Virus record (IMG/VR): IMGVR_UViG_3300009159_000067
Coordinates: 1-64,000 of that record
Reading direction: 5' to 3' (one strand)
Origin: a virus
Length of the DNA: 64,000 nucleotides
The first letter of the stretch is position 1, and every line of letters begins with the position of its first letter. The translations under genes were made by a program, and so were the position numbers. Below the pieces are notes generated by a model. It did no database searches. It saw nothing but the letters and a program-made list of their open reading frames with translations, and was not told where the DNA came from. Positions 1-7,498 of the stretch are shown here, in pieces.

Positions 1-2
1 CC

Positions 3-266
3 ATGGCAATAACAATAGATGATCTAACATTCAGTATAGATGAATTGGACCCCAAGCGTAAGAGAGTAGTTGTCTTATTAGAAGACATAGAGCTCGGGGT
101 ATTATATTTTGAGAAAGCAAAGGTGGGGTTTACCAATAAACCCGTGGGGTTAAATTCTTGGGCATGTGTGGATGCGAAGGTGGAAGAACTATATGTATAT
201 GGTGGGGATAACATTACCCCCAAAGATATTGTTGCCAGATGTCAGGCACTTATTTCAGCAAACTAA
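3..266 (+). CDS. hypothetical protein, 87 aa, near window edge
   Basis: I do not recognise this protein. It is acidic, with a beta-rich middle and a helical C-terminus ending ARCQALISAN. The ATG at position 3 is the first available, so a longer form starting before the window cannot be excluded. Its 3' end overlaps the convergent small membrane gene by 17 bases. Confidence 0.55.
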   Translation: MAITIDDLTFSIDELDPKRKRVVVLLEDIELGVLYFEKAKVGFTNKPVGLNSWACVDAKVEELYVYGGDNITPKDIVARCQALISAN

Positions 267-423
267 ATAAGAATAGTATAAGTATAATTGCGGCAATGAT
301 CTTTGCTGATAACTTAAAAACATCCCAAGAGATTTTAAAGATCCCCAACAAAGATGAGAAGAAGAACTTAATCAAATAACTCATCACCAAGATTCCGAGT
401 ATAAAGAATAATAGGTATATCAT
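250..423 (-). CDS. small two-helix membrane protein, 57 aa
   Basis: The start codon overlaps the stop of the upstream metallopeptidase gene (ATGA), which suggests translational coupling. Two hydrophobic stretches are visible (about residues 2-17 and 41-55), joined by a short KFFFSSLLGIFKISWDVFK segment. The family is unknown. The membrane prediction and the coupling argue for a real gene despite its small size. Confidence 0.5.
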   Translation of the reverse strand: MIYLLFFILGILVMSYLIKFFFSSLLGIFKISWDVFKLSAKIIAAIILILFLFSLLK

Positions 424-827
424 ATTTTATTTTTAATGGTTTTCCAACAGGGGGAATATAACTTTTCATTTCTTCTTGCTTCAAGTTCATATGGGTGTTT
501 ATTATACCCCACCTTTTTGTAAAGGATCTGATATTGTTTCATATCCTGAAGGTAGTGAGTATATTCATGTATGATTGTTCTGATTGTCATTCCAACGGTT
601 TCACATACATTATGATATACAATAATGTTATTCTTATCAATATCAAATGATCCATAATTTTTGGACCTACCACGCTTGATGACCGAGACGCGGGGAACAC
701 GAATTGACGGATTGGTCCCCATTGTTTGCATGCAATAGTCCATCGTCTCCATCGCAATTTGACGGATTGCGGATCGGGTGAGAGTTGAGGTTGGGGTCTT
801 TAAATATATCGTGGTAGGTCCTTTCAT
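420..827 (-). CDS. HExxH zinc metallopeptidase-like protein
   Basis: The sequence has HEYTH (residues 87-91 from this start) followed about 25 residues later by PYELEAR, giving the His-Glu-His plus downstream Glu pattern of gluzincin or SprT-like peptidases. The frame is open to 947, but I prefer the ATG at 827. It sits four bases after a TACCTTTG -7 element, which has a TTTG 20 bases upstream, and the extra 40 residues do not look protein-like. Substrate is unknown. It is coupled to the membrane gene at 250-423, so the two may act together. Confidence 0.65.
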   Translation of the reverse strand: MKGPTTIYLKTPTSTLTRSAIRQIAMETMDYCMQTMGTNPSIRVPRVSVIKRGRSKNYGSFDIDKNNIIVYHNVCETVGMTIRTIIHEYTHYLQDMKQYQILYKKVGYNKHPYELEARRNEKLYSPCWKTIKNKI

Positions 828-831
828 ATTA

Positions 832-863
832 CAAAGGTACGAATAATTCCCCAATCCACCAAA
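832..863 (-). promoter_or_regulatory. Bacteroidota-type promoter for the metallopeptidase
   Basis: On the minus strand TTTG (863-860) is followed after 20 bases by TACCTTTG (839-832). The gene's ATG is four bases further, so the transcript would be nearly leaderless. Confidence 0.6.
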
Positions 864-1002
864 CAAATCTTTCCCCATGGTTTGGGGCAACCTACCTTTG
901 ATTAAGCTCCAAGAGGTGTTCACTCCAGCCCGTCCTACTAATATCATTCAGACAATATAAAGGTATGAAGTATTTATAATATAACCAAAAAAAGTTATCC
1001 CC

Positions 1003-1428
1003 ATGGCAGAAGTTAAAGATCCATTAACAAGAGAAGAACTATATAATAACTACGAATTCAGAGTGGTTAAAAAGATCCTTAAAGATACATACCCTTGGAT
1101 CAAAGATGTTATTGTGGAAGACCCCAACAAAATAAATCAATATAACCTTCTATTCGTTGATATAATGATTGATCCATATGAGCTAGCCCAACAGACAGAT
1201 GGGACCGTTGCAAGTTATCTTAATTCATTCTTTGATTACTTCTCTTCCCCCTACCTCTCAACATTCTTTGTATCAGATCAACCAACATATAGCAAGATAC
1301 AAGATGAAATAGATCAGACCCTTTCATCAATACATTCATCCCGAGCATTACCCGACAACCTCAAACTCCCCAAGAGTAGAAAACTAATTGCGGGGTCATT
1401 CAAGTATATCAAACCAAAGAACCAATAG
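1003..1428 (+). CDS. hypothetical protein, 141 aa (YP-motif family)
   Basis: No recognised domain. The segment VVKKILKDTYPWIKDVIVE matches a pattern seen elsewhere in this window (4361, 4528, 8872): a helix, then YP, then alternating hydrophobic residues. These may be diverged copies of one small phage protein. A GTATTTAT motif lies about 30 bases upstream of the ATG. Codons rich in C and G runs (ccc, ggg) distinguish it from genes further right. Confidence 0.6.
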   Translation: MAEVKDPLTREELYNNYEFRVVKKILKDTYPWIKDVIVEDPNKINQYNLLFVDIMIDPYELAQQTDGTVASYLNSFFDYFSSPYLSTFFVSDQPTYSKIQDEIDQTLSSIHSSRALPDNLKLPKSRKLIAGSFKYIKPKNQ

Positions 1429-1643
1429 GTCCCCCTGACATACTGACAATACCAAACTTATTTATCCACATCTCACATATAGGGGGGTGGGGATAACTTG
1501 TATATAACTCCCCCCACCTAAACCCCCCTCTGGCACGGGGGTACACCCCCCCTCCCCCCCGTATCCCCCCTTACTATAGGACAAAATGTCGGTTTGGGGG
1601 GGATAATACCTTATATTGCGCAAAAAAAAATTTTGGGGAAAAA
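1429..1643. other. intergenic DNA with long G and C runs
   Basis: This stretch contains repeated runs of 5-7 C or G on the plus strand, for example around 1481-1497, 1511-1530 and 1543-1570, then a G7 run near 1597. The surrounding genome is about 70% AT. No gene is seen. It could hold a G-quadruplex or i-motif, a replication or packaging signal, or a regulatory region for the tagged gene at 1671. Confidence 0.6.
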
Positions 1644-1670
1644 ATGACCTTTTCCGAGTATTTATGGAAT

Positions 1671-2006
1671 ATGAAAAAGTTGACTGAACAAGATGTGAAT
1701 CGATTGGTTAAAAAAATTCTGAATGAAGATTTAGACATGGAAGTTCTCAGAAAATCGGTGGAAGATTATAAACAAAAGAACAGTCAATCAATTTCCAAAA
1801 AAACAGGGGAACCATTAAGAACAACCGAAGTTCCTTTTCCAAATTATTATAATATCAAGGATACTGACTTACCACTCAATGTGAGGTCTTTTTTTAATGA
1901 CTTCAAAAAAAAGTTAGGGGTTTTTAATATCAAGCCATCTAAAATAAGTAAAGAAAAAATCCTTGATGTGATTGATCAAATTTTAACATTAAACGGATTT
2001 AAGTAA
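1671..2006 (+). CDS. tagged protein, helical, 111 aa
   Basis: The N-terminus MKKLTEQDVNRLVKKILNED belongs to the LTE-type tag shared by many proteins in this window and ends in the I-L-N-E site. An in-frame ATG exists at 1644, but the TATTTAT motif at 1660 points to the start at 1671. The remainder is charged and helical (…KILDVIDQIL) with no recognised fold. A terminator follows directly. Confidence 0.65.
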   Translation: MKKLTEQDVNRLVKKILNEDLDMEVLRKSVEDYKQKNSQSISKKTGEPLRTTEVPFPNYYNIKDTDLPLNVRSFFNDFKKKLGVFNIKPSKISKEKILDVIDQILTLNGFK

Positions 2007-2009
2007 TAT

Positions 2010-2038
2010 TAACCCCACCCAACAGTGGGGTTTTTTTA
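2010..2038 (+). terminator. intrinsic terminator
   Basis: AACCCCAC and GTGGGGTT form a hairpin followed by a T7 run, just after the stop at 2006. Confidence 0.85.
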
Positions 2039-2046
2039 TGTGGGTA

Positions 2047-2068
2047 AATTAGAAATATATTTCTAATT
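2047..2068. repeat. 22-bp perfect palindrome, operator-like (copy 1)
   Basis: A perfect palindrome centred on AGAAATATATTTCT, flanked by AATT on both sides. It lies between a terminator and the gene at 2256 and recurs about 80 bp downstream. Spacing and symmetry fit a dimeric repressor site. Confidence 0.55.
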
Positions 2069-2127
2069 GAAAAAATTAACATATATTTTACGAAGGAAAA
2101 AAAAGTCGTTATTTTTCTCAACTCTAA

Positions 2128-2149
2128 AATTAGAAATATATTTCCAAAA
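2128..2149. repeat. operator-like palindrome (copy 2, imperfect)
   Basis: The first 17 bases (AATTAGAAATATATTTC) are identical to the copy at 2047. The right arm diverges (CAAAA instead of TAATT). It lies about 105 bp before the ATG at 2256. Confidence 0.5.
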
Positions 2150-2255
2150 CACGACCCCCTATTTTATTTTGATCCCTCAACGAGAAAAAAAATTTTTGGA
2201 AAAAAATTGACAAAATGGATACTATAATTTAGTTTTGACTTATAAACTTAAAAAC

Positions 2256-2588
2256 ATGAAAACTTACAAAAACTTATTTATTGAAAAGGGATTTACATTC
2301 AACGAGAAACAATATTATTCAAATAGTCATATAATGAATTATTATAGTTTGGTTCAGGATATTTTGGATGGGGTTCATGGTGCATTACCCAAACCAAGTA
2401 TTTTAACCAAGATGTTCATGTCTACTGTATATACGGAATATGAAAAAATGCCAACGAGTGTTAAAGAAAGAAACTTATATAAGAAACTTGGGGACATATA
2501 TGTTTTAACCAATAAGGATATTGATGGGATCAACTCTTCGGTTAAAAGGATATCTAAGTATATGGGTAAAAATACAAATCTTGTTTAA
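2256..2588 (+). CDS. hypothetical protein, 110 aa
   Basis: Starts MKTYKNLFIEKGFTFNEKQY. The MKTYxxFIE beginning resembles the T4 internal-protein capsid-targeting sequence (MKTYQEFIAEA in T4 IPs), though this is a short match. The rest is basic and helical with no recognised domain. The start is chosen at the first ATG; an upstream TTG is less likely. It is the gene downstream of the paired palindromes. Confidence 0.6.
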   Translation: MKTYKNLFIEKGFTFNEKQYYSNSHIMNYYSLVQDILDGVHGALPKPSILTKMFMSTVYTEYEKMPTSVKERNLYKKLGDIYVLTNKDIDGINSSVKRISKYMGKNTNLV

Positions 2589-2596
2589 TTTGGGGA

Positions 2597-2655
2597 TATT
2601 CGGAAACCGACCCGAACTCACTTCGTTCGTAGTCAATCCCCCTACCCCCTTTTTT
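2597..2655. repeat. GC-rich intergenic element related to 5150-5235
   Basis: Contains CGGAAACCGAC and CACTTCGTTCG followed by C5 runs. A similar arrangement (CGGAAACGAC, CCGACTTCGTCGG, ACCCCCTC) occurs at 5150-5235. Neither copy codes for anything visible. Confidence 0.4.
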
Positions 2656-2679
2656 TAAAGAGTAGTGTATTTATATTAT

Positions 2680-3564
2680 ATGAAAAAAATCATTACCTTT
2701 GGAGAATCTGAATTAATTAATATGGTAAAAACTATTGTTGAGCAAGTTAATCAGGATTTGGATCTATACGATGATAATGATTTTATTGATGTCTTTATTT
2801 CTTTATTTAGAAATTGGCTCGGTAATAAATTGGGTGAAGATGCCAAGAAATATCCTTTTTCTTATTTGTTAAAGAAATTTGGGCAAGAGTTTTTGGAACA
2901 AACTTTTGGTGATGAATATGAGAAATATTTTGGTAACGACAGAAATGTTACGATTGGTAGTAGGCATACTATAGCAAGGATTGGAAAATACTTGGTTCAA
3001 ATGGGGGCTCATACTCTTCCATCATTAAGACAAGAGAAAAAGTTTACTGAAAGAATTGGAAAACGCATTATTGATAATCTTATTGAAATGTTAAAACTTC
3101 CTAGTTATGCAAAATTGATATTAGTTGAAGATACACCAAATGATATTGATGCAATTTTATATATCGATTATCCAACTTTTCTAAAATCTGAAGAACCTTC
3201 AATAAGTAGTTATTCTAATCCTATTTTAATTAAATTAAAATCTTTGCTTGCGAATACCTTGGGTGTTGAGTTTGGTAATCCTGTCCATGGAAAAATTAAA
3301 TTAAATTTTGATACAAAACTTAAAAATGAAGATGAATGGGTTAAAAAAGTTTTAAACAAAGAAATTAAAAAACACATTAAGCAAATGCCTGATGGTGATT
3401 ATGTCCATTCAATAAGATTTGAACCAAAAACCGATAAAGCTATTATAAAAATAGTATATAAAGAGAGTTCTTATAGACGCATGCTTCAACATGAATTTAG
3501 AAAAAAAGTTGATGAATATCTCAAAAGTTTGGGATATACCAAAATAGTTGTTGAAAATATTTAA
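2680..3564 (+). CDS. large tagged protein, 294 aa
   Basis: The N-terminus MKKIITFGESELINMVKTIV ends in T-I-V-E-Q, the (I/L/V)-x-E-Q site typical of this tag family. The start is fixed by GTATTTATATTAT directly before ATG; an upstream in-frame ATG at 2665 overlaps that motif. After the tag comes a helical domain (about 20-150) and a mixed domain (150-294) with several Lys-rich strands. Function unknown; by its tag it is a candidate virion-internal protein. Confidence 0.75.
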   Translation: MKKIITFGESELINMVKTIVEQVNQDLDLYDDNDFIDVFISLFRNWLGNKLGEDAKKYPFSYLLKKFGQEFLEQTFGDEYEKYFGNDRNVTIGSRHTIARIGKYLVQMGAHTLPSLRQEKKFTERIGKRIIDNLIEMLKLPSYAKLILVEDTPNDIDAILYIDYPTFLKSEEPSISSYSNPILIKLKSLLANTLGVEFGNPVHGKIKLNFDTKLKNEDEWVKKVLNKEIKKHIKQMPDGDYVHSIRFEPKTDKAIIKIVYKESSYRRMLQHEFRKKVDEYLKSLGYTKIVVENI

Positions 3565-3569
3565 TTCAT

Positions 3570-3600
3570 TAACCCCTCCCCTTTGTGAGGGTTTTTTTTA
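3570..3600 (+). terminator. intrinsic terminator
   Basis: CCCTC and GAGGG form a short hairpin followed by a T8 run after the stop at 3564. Confidence 0.8.
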
Positions 3601-3606
3601 TAAATT

Positions 3607-3636
3607 TTTGTTTGTTTAAAATATTTCGTATATTTG
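3607..3636 (+). promoter_or_regulatory. Bacteroidota-type promoter of a small RNA
   Basis: TTTG at 3607-3610 and TATATTTG at 3629-3636 are 18 bases apart. No ORF follows; a terminator lies about 50 bases downstream, so it probably drives a short RNA. Confidence 0.6.
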
Positions 3637-3642
3637 CATTGT

Positions 3643-3722
3643 GATTGAAGACAACCTATTTAGATACAATTGATCACAAAATTACGGGGAGGGTCAACGA
3701 TTTAGATACCCTTCCTGTTTTT
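3643..3722 (+). ncRNA. small RNA candidate, about 80 nt
   Basis: Bounded by a strong host-type promoter (3607-3636) and a terminator hairpin made of GGAGGGT (3688-3694) and ACCCTTCC (3708-3715), followed by TGTTTTTAT. The element ATTTAGATAC occurs in the 5' part and again in the terminator loop. It contains no convincing reading frame. Its 3' end meets the convergent gene at 3721. Confidence 0.55.
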
Positions 3723-4131
3723 ATTTACTCAAAACTAATTGGTCTTGGGCAACTAATAACCCAAAACTATCAGAAGATGGAAAAATTGTAAGAATAAGTA
3801 ATGACCAATAATTGTCGTCATTTATTGTTGCAAGAATTGCGAAATCAATTTTTGATTCTTTATCTTTAATAACAAACTTATCTCCATCAACAATATAACC
3901 ATTTATAATTGCTTCTGCAATATCTCTTTTATATTTTTCAATTACATCAATAATTTTTTGATTGGAAATAATTCTATCACTTAGTCCTCCCCTACCTAGA
4001 TTTGACCTATCTCTTGTATGTTTTGATGTGGAGATGTCAAATCCAAATGTTACTTGGAATGTATCAGAAATTTGTGCAATTTTTCTTTCAAGTAATAAAT
4101 GTTCTTTAATTAAATTTCTAATATTTTTCAT
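3721..4131 (-). CDS. tagged protein with H-x-x-(D/E)R domain, 136 aa
   Basis: The N-terminus MKNIRNLIKEHLLLERK is a variant tag ending L-L-L-E. The main domain has STSKHTRDRSNLGRGG, then helices, then a beta-rich part with FVIKDKESKIDFAILATI. The HxxxR layout is reminiscent of small toxin-like or phage-conserved proteins, but I cannot name the family. An ATATTTAT motif precedes the ATG on the minus strand. Confidence 0.65.
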   Translation of the reverse strand: MKNIRNLIKEHLLLERKIAQISDTFQVTFGFDISTSKHTRDRSNLGRGGLSDRIISNQKIIDVIEKYKRDIAEAIINGYIVDGDKFVIKDKESKIDFAILATINDDNYWSLLILTIFPSSDSFGLLVAQDQLVLSK

Positions 4132-4171
4132 ACAAAAATAAATATTTATGTTTGTAGTATTTTTGTATCTT

Positions 4172-4340
4172 TATAATAATTATAATACAATGAGGAACAC
4201 AATGCGTCATATTGTCTTTAGTAAACAAGAAGAAATTTGTTGTTATAAGACATGCGTTGTGGTCTTGTGATAGTTTAGTATAATTCCTGAAGAGTTATAT
4301 ATACAAACCTCGGACTACAGAAATGTGTGTGGGGTTTTTT
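4172..4340 (+). ncRNA. possible small RNA, about 170 nt
   Basis: A TATTTTTG element lies at 4158-4165. A terminator-like hairpin (AAACCTC at 4305, GGGGTTT at 4331, then T6) ends the stretch. Only a 26-codon frame with two Cys pairs is visible inside (ATG at 4190), so it may be a small RNA or a tiny gene. No good TTTG is seen at the -33 position. Confidence 0.35.
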
Positions 4341-4360
4341 AATTATATGTATTTATCTAT

Positions 4361-4516
4361 ATGGACAAGTTGGAACATAGTATTAGGGTTTTGGACAAGG
4401 TGTTGAATAGTGAATTATTCTTGGGGAAATATCCAATGGTTAAAAGAGTTGAGGTTGAAAAAAATGGCAGGTCTTCTATAAACATTATTTTAATCTATGA
4501 TGAGACAAAATATTAA
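4361..4516 (+). CDS. small protein, 51 aa (YP-motif family)
   Basis: Begins right after GTATTTATCTAT. The protein reads MDKLEHSIRVLDKVLNSELF, then GKYPMVKRVEVEKNGRSSIN. It looks like a short version of its neighbour at 4528: a helix, then KYPM, then a beta pair. Function unknown. Confidence 0.6.
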   Translation: MDKLEHSIRVLDKVLNSELFLGKYPMVKRVEVEKNGRSSINIILIYDETKY

Positions 4517-4527
4517 AAAGTGATAAT

Positions 4528-4854
4528 ATGGTAAAACCGGAAACTATAATGGAAAATGCATTTGAGAAACTTCTTAAGAAAATGCTATCAGAAAAATATC
4601 CAATGTATTTTTTGGATATTCATGTTGTCCATTATGGTGGATTTAATGCAATAATGCATTCTCCAAAAAAATCTTATGAGGTATTTCTTATTATTCTTGA
4701 TAAAGATTCAATAAAGGTGCGTCCTCAAATGGAAGAAGTTAAAAAATATATCATTGATCTTTCAAAATATATGGATATAAGAATTCATGGGATTTATGTT
4801 GAAGCTGTTAATGAAGAAGAATGGGAAGAAATGAAGTTGGGTAGTAAAAAATAA
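4528..4854 (+). CDS. hypothetical protein, 108 aa (YP-motif family)
   Basis: Contains FEKLLKKMLSEKYPMYFLDI and a C-terminal alpha/beta part ending in an acidic Glu-rich helix. It follows its shorter relative at 4361 by 11 bases and precedes the tagged gene at 4861, so these three are probably cotranscribed. No known domain. Confidence 0.65.
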   Translation: MVKPETIMENAFEKLLKKMLSEKYPMYFLDIHVVHYGGFNAIMHSPKKSYEVFLIILDKDSIKVRPQMEEVKKYIIDLSKYMDIRIHGIYVEAVNEEEWEEMKLGSKK

Positions 4855-4860
4855 ATATAT

Positions 4861-5139
4861 ATGAAGGTTATAATAACAGAAGATCAATATCATCAGATTA
4901 GAGTTCGTAGAAGACTTGATCAGCTTTGGGACCTGATTAAGATGACCTATCCTTATATGTATCCTTGTGATTATGAAAGGGATGGTTATCTTTCTGGTAT
5001 TGCTCATGAGGTTGGTGATGTTATAAGTGATACAGAATATATGGATGATAATACCACCCCCATGGCAAAAGAAATGGTTTCATCCTATTTTGCCAATCGT
5101 TTGCTAAGGCATTGGATGGAGAATTGTGGTGATAAGTAA
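4861..5139 (+). CDS. tagged protein, 92 aa
   Basis: Starts MKVIITEDQYHQIRVRRRLD, the short ITExQ-type tag. The rest is helical and acidic, with YPYMYPCDYERDGYLSG in the middle. It starts six bases after the upstream stop. No homologous family recognised. Confidence 0.7.
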   Translation: MKVIITEDQYHQIRVRRRLDQLWDLIKMTYPYMYPCDYERDGYLSGIAHEVGDVISDTEYMDDNTTPMAKEMVSSYFANRLLRHWMENCGDK

Positions 5140-5149
5140 ATGTGTGGTG

Positions 5150-5235
5150 CCGGAAACGACTTTGTCGTTATTTTCCCCGAATTTTTGACCGACGGTCCCC
5201 GACCGACTTCGTCGGATCGAATGACCCCCTCATGA
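5150..5235. repeat. GC-rich intergenic hairpin element
   Basis: Holds short hairpins (ACGACTTTGTCGT, CCGACTTCGTCGG) and a C5 run, resembling 2597-2655. Nearby, GGGTCGTGAT (5254-5263) is roughly the inverse of CACGACCC at 2150. There is no coding potential. It lies upstream of the tagged gene at 5286. Confidence 0.4.
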
Positions 5236-5285
5236 CGAACCATCTTAAACAATAGGGTCGTGATATTTATTATAAAATAAATTAA

Positions 5286-5771
5286 ATGAGAAAAATAGTA
5301 AGGTTATCTGAATCTGATTTGATAAAATTGATCAGTCGTATTCTTAAAGAAGAATCAGATAAAGAAATGGATGAAGCGTCCAGTCCTGCACAACAAGCAG
5401 CAATCGCCATCAATATGAAGAAAAAGGGTATTAAACCAAAAAATGAATCTTTGTATGAAGATGAGTATGGTTCGGTTGAAGAAACTGAATTTGATGAGGA
5501 TTCATTAAACGAAGCTGAATATCAAGGTAGAAAAGTCCAATTGGGAAAGATTATGCAGGGAGATGTTAAAAAATTCAAAGTTTATGTTAAAAATGATAAA
5601 GGTAAAGTTGTGAAAGTTAATTTCGGTTTTGGTGGAAAATCTGCCCACGGAAAAAGAATGGTCATCAAAAAAAATAATCCTGAGCGTAGAAAAAACTTTA
5701 GAGCTAGAATGAATTGTGATAATCCTGGACCAAGATGGAAACCAAGATATTGGGCTTGCAGAACTTGGTAA
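5286..5771 (+). CDS. tagged protein with FRARxxCD-YWxC domain, 161 aa
   Basis: The tag (MRKIVRLSESDLIKLISRIL, then K-E-E) is followed by an acidic linker and a basic C-terminal domain: GRKVQLGKIM…KFKVYVKND…KNFRARMNCDNPGPRWKPRYWACRTW. The same domain ends the protein at 27082. The paired Cys and invariant FRAR-x-x-CD and YW-x-C suggest a compact metal-binding or disulfide fold; such C-termini occur in other environmental phage proteins, function unknown. GATATTTAT lies upstream. Confidence 0.75.
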   Translation: MRKIVRLSESDLIKLISRILKEESDKEMDEASSPAQQAAIAINMKKKGIKPKNESLYEDEYGSVEETEFDEDSLNEAEYQGRKVQLGKIMQGDVKKFKVYVKNDKGKVVKVNFGFGGKSAHGKRMVIKKNNPERRKNFRARMNCDNPGPRWKPRYWACRTW

Positions 5772-5792
5772 ACATTTTAATAAAATTAATTA

Positions 5793-5819
5793 ACCCCTCC
5801 CATAACGGAGGGTTTTTTA
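5793..5819 (+). terminator. intrinsic terminator
   Basis: CCCTCC and GGAGGG with a six-base loop, then T6, after the stop at 5771. Confidence 0.85.
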
Positions 5820-5896
5820 TTTTATTTTATTTTATATATAGAAAAAAATCTTTTATTTTCTTGAAACTTGATTATATTTTTTGTATAAAAAAAATT

Positions 5897-6100
5897 ATGA
5901 AAAAAATCAAGTCTTTAAACTATCTCTTAATAATTTTCTCATGTGTTATATTGTTTTCATCATGTGCGGCAATAAACCATATGGTTAGTAAGATATTCCC
6001 AAGCAAAGCATCCGTATGTCCAACTAACGATCCTAAATTCTTTTTTAGACAAAATGGAGTAAGACCTACAAAACAATATAGAAGAAATCACAGAAATTAA
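5897..6100 (+). CDS. small lipoprotein, 67 aa
   Basis: A type II signal peptide is clear: MKKIKSLN, a hydrophobic core and a lipobox LFSSC. The mature part is short and basic. The frame is open from 5735, but the ATG at 5897 gives the signal peptide. It would be anchored in a host envelope membrane. Function unknown; small phage lipoproteins can act in superinfection exclusion. Confidence 0.7.
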   Translation: MKKIKSLNYLLIIFSCVILFSSCAAINHMVSKIFPSKASVCPTNDPKFFFRQNGVRPTKQYRRNHRN

Positions 6101-6107
6101 ATAAAAT

Positions 6108-6139
6108 TTTGGAGAATTTGTTTGGATTGTATATCTTTG
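6108..6139 (+). promoter_or_regulatory. Bacteroidota-type promoter for the lipoprotein at 6144
   Basis: TTTG (6108-6111), 20 bases, TATCTTTG (6132-6139), then ATG five bases later. Confidence 0.65.
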
Positions 6140-6143
6140 TGGT

Positions 6144-6269
6144 ATGAAAAAATATATATTGTTATTTGTTGTTGCATCTTTATTGTTAAGTTCATGCAAA
6201 ACTTCAGGTTATGGTTGTCACGGTAGAGAAAGTTGGAATCGTATGGTTAGAAGAATTAATAGTCAGTAA
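6144..6269 (+). CDS. tiny lipoprotein, 41 aa
   Basis: MKKYILLFVVASLLLSSCKT is a full type II signal peptide with Cys at residue 18. The mature 24 residues (SGYGCHGRESWNRMVRRINS) are basic. It has its own promoter with an almost leaderless start. Together with 5897 and 6282 it forms a set of small envelope proteins. Confidence 0.7.
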   Translation: MKKYILLFVVASLLLSSCKTSGYGCHGRESWNRMVRRINSQ

Positions 6270-6281
6270 AAAATAATTAAT

Positions 6282-6467
6282 ATGTTTAATCATCTTGTTC
6301 GTTTTATTGTTGGCTTGTTTATTTTAACTGGCGTTTATTTCTTTTCTCTTTGGCTATTTGTCGAATGGTATGATAAAATATTCTGGATTGTATTTTTGAT
6401 TATATCATATGTTGTTGGATATTCCATTGATTCTTTCTCTAAAAAAAATAATAGAAAAAAATATTAA
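6282..6467 (+). CDS. two-helix membrane protein, 61 aa
   Basis: Two transmembrane segments (about 5-26 and 32-50) and a basic tail SFSKKNNRKKY. It follows the two lipoproteins. No family recognised; holin-like or immunity roles are possible but unsupported. Confidence 0.6.
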   Translation: MFNHLVRFIVGLFILTGVYFFSLWLFVEWYDKIFWIVFLIISYVVGYSIDSFSKKNNRKKY

Positions 6468-6492
6468 GTTCTTGTATTAGTATTTATCTATT

Positions 6493-6888
6493 ATGAAATA
6501 CATTATTACCGAGGATCAGAATGATAGACTTAAAAATTACATCATAGATTATTTTGATAAATATCTTACTCCATATGGTGGATGGAAGCCTCACAAAGAA
6601 TATTTGGAAGAGCTTAAAGATACCAGTGGTGAAATTTTTTTCTTTTTTGAAGAACTTCGTGATGAGGGAGATATTGAAGATTATCCTCATATAAGGTATT
6701 ATAGCTGCAGTAATTTTCTTGTTTCCCGATATGACTGTCCCCTTATTGTAATTTCTGATAAAGTATTTTGTGATCTTAATGCTCTTCCCGTTGATTTATG
6801 GAAACCAATTTTTATTGAATGGTTTCAGGGTCACACCAAACTTCCACTTAAAAAAATTAATACTTTGAATGATCTCGAATCTGATTAA
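6493..6888 (+). CDS. tagged protein, PIF-EWF family, 131 aa
   Basis: The tag MKYIITEDQNDRLKNYIIDY is preceded by AGTATTTAT. The C-terminal part has DLWKPIFIEWFQGHTKLPL, closely matched by the protein at 10894 (DLWKPIFKEWFEKNFNLPV) and more loosely at 13571 (FQPFIKDWFEYNFDLSV). The three are paralogues. Function unknown. Confidence 0.75.
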   Translation: MKYIITEDQNDRLKNYIIDYFDKYLTPYGGWKPHKEYLEELKDTSGEIFFFFEELRDEGDIEDYPHIRYYSCSNFLVSRYDCPLIVISDKVFCDLNALPVDLWKPIFIEWFQGHTKLPLKKINTLNDLESD

Positions 6889-6930
6889 ACAAATAGGTTG
6901 GATGATATATTTATTATAAAATAATTTATA

Positions 6931-7449
6931 ATGAAAAAAGTCATACGATTAACTGAATCTGATTTGGTTAAATTAATTAAAAGAGTCATAAATGAACAAG
7001 ACCCTGGCTTGGAAATAAACCCTCCGGCTCCTCCAGCTAATTCTCAACCTAAACCAACAACCAAAACAACGGCAAAGGTAAAACCTAATAATCAAGCAGC
7101 TACTCAAATAAAACAAAAACCAAAACCAAAACAATTTCAGTTACCAAAACAAACAAATGAAGATCAATATGATTTTTGGAATTATGATAATGAATATATA
7201 AACACAGGTAAAAAAACACATTCAGGGATTGTAATTCAAAAAAATGGTTTAAATAAAACAGCCAGTAACACTAATCAGGAATTCATTAAAATATCGGCAA
7301 AAACTTTGCGTGGTGAAAACATTGTAATGGTTTACAAATGTGGTAATTCATTTATGGAAGTGAAAAGTGGTGGTGTAAATGAAGGTAAAAAAATTACAAA
7401 TGAAGATCTTATAAGTGATTTGAAACAAAGTATTTGTCCGCAAGGATAA
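6931..7449 (+). CDS. tagged protein with Pro/Lys linker, 172 aa
   Basis: It has a very typical tag (MKKVIRLTESDLVKLIKRVI) ending V-I-N-E-Q. Residues 25-75 are a low-complexity linker of Pro, Lys, Thr and Gln, followed by a small globular domain (about 85-172) with two Cys. Tag, flexible linker and small domain would suit a protein released after tag cleavage. ATATTTAT is upstream and a terminator is downstream. Confidence 0.75.
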   Translation: MKKVIRLTESDLVKLIKRVINEQDPGLEINPPAPPANSQPKPTTKTTAKVKPNNQAATQIKQKPKPKQFQLPKQTNEDQYDFWNYDNEYINTGKKTHSGIVIQKNGLNKTASNTNQEFIKISAKTLRGENIVMVYKCGNSFMEVKSGGVNEGKKITNEDLISDLKQSICPQG

Positions 7450-7467
7450 AATCAATGTATATTTTTT

Positions 7468-7498
7468 AAACCCTCCCCTAATTAAGGAGGGTTTTTTA
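7468..7498 (+). terminator. intrinsic terminator
   Basis: CCCTCCCC and AAGGAGGG hairpin, then T6. Confidence 0.85.

Noticed and set aside
4762-5007. 81-codon minus frame over 4528/4861
   Set aside because: Shadow of two well-supported plus genes; Ile/Phe-rich without features.
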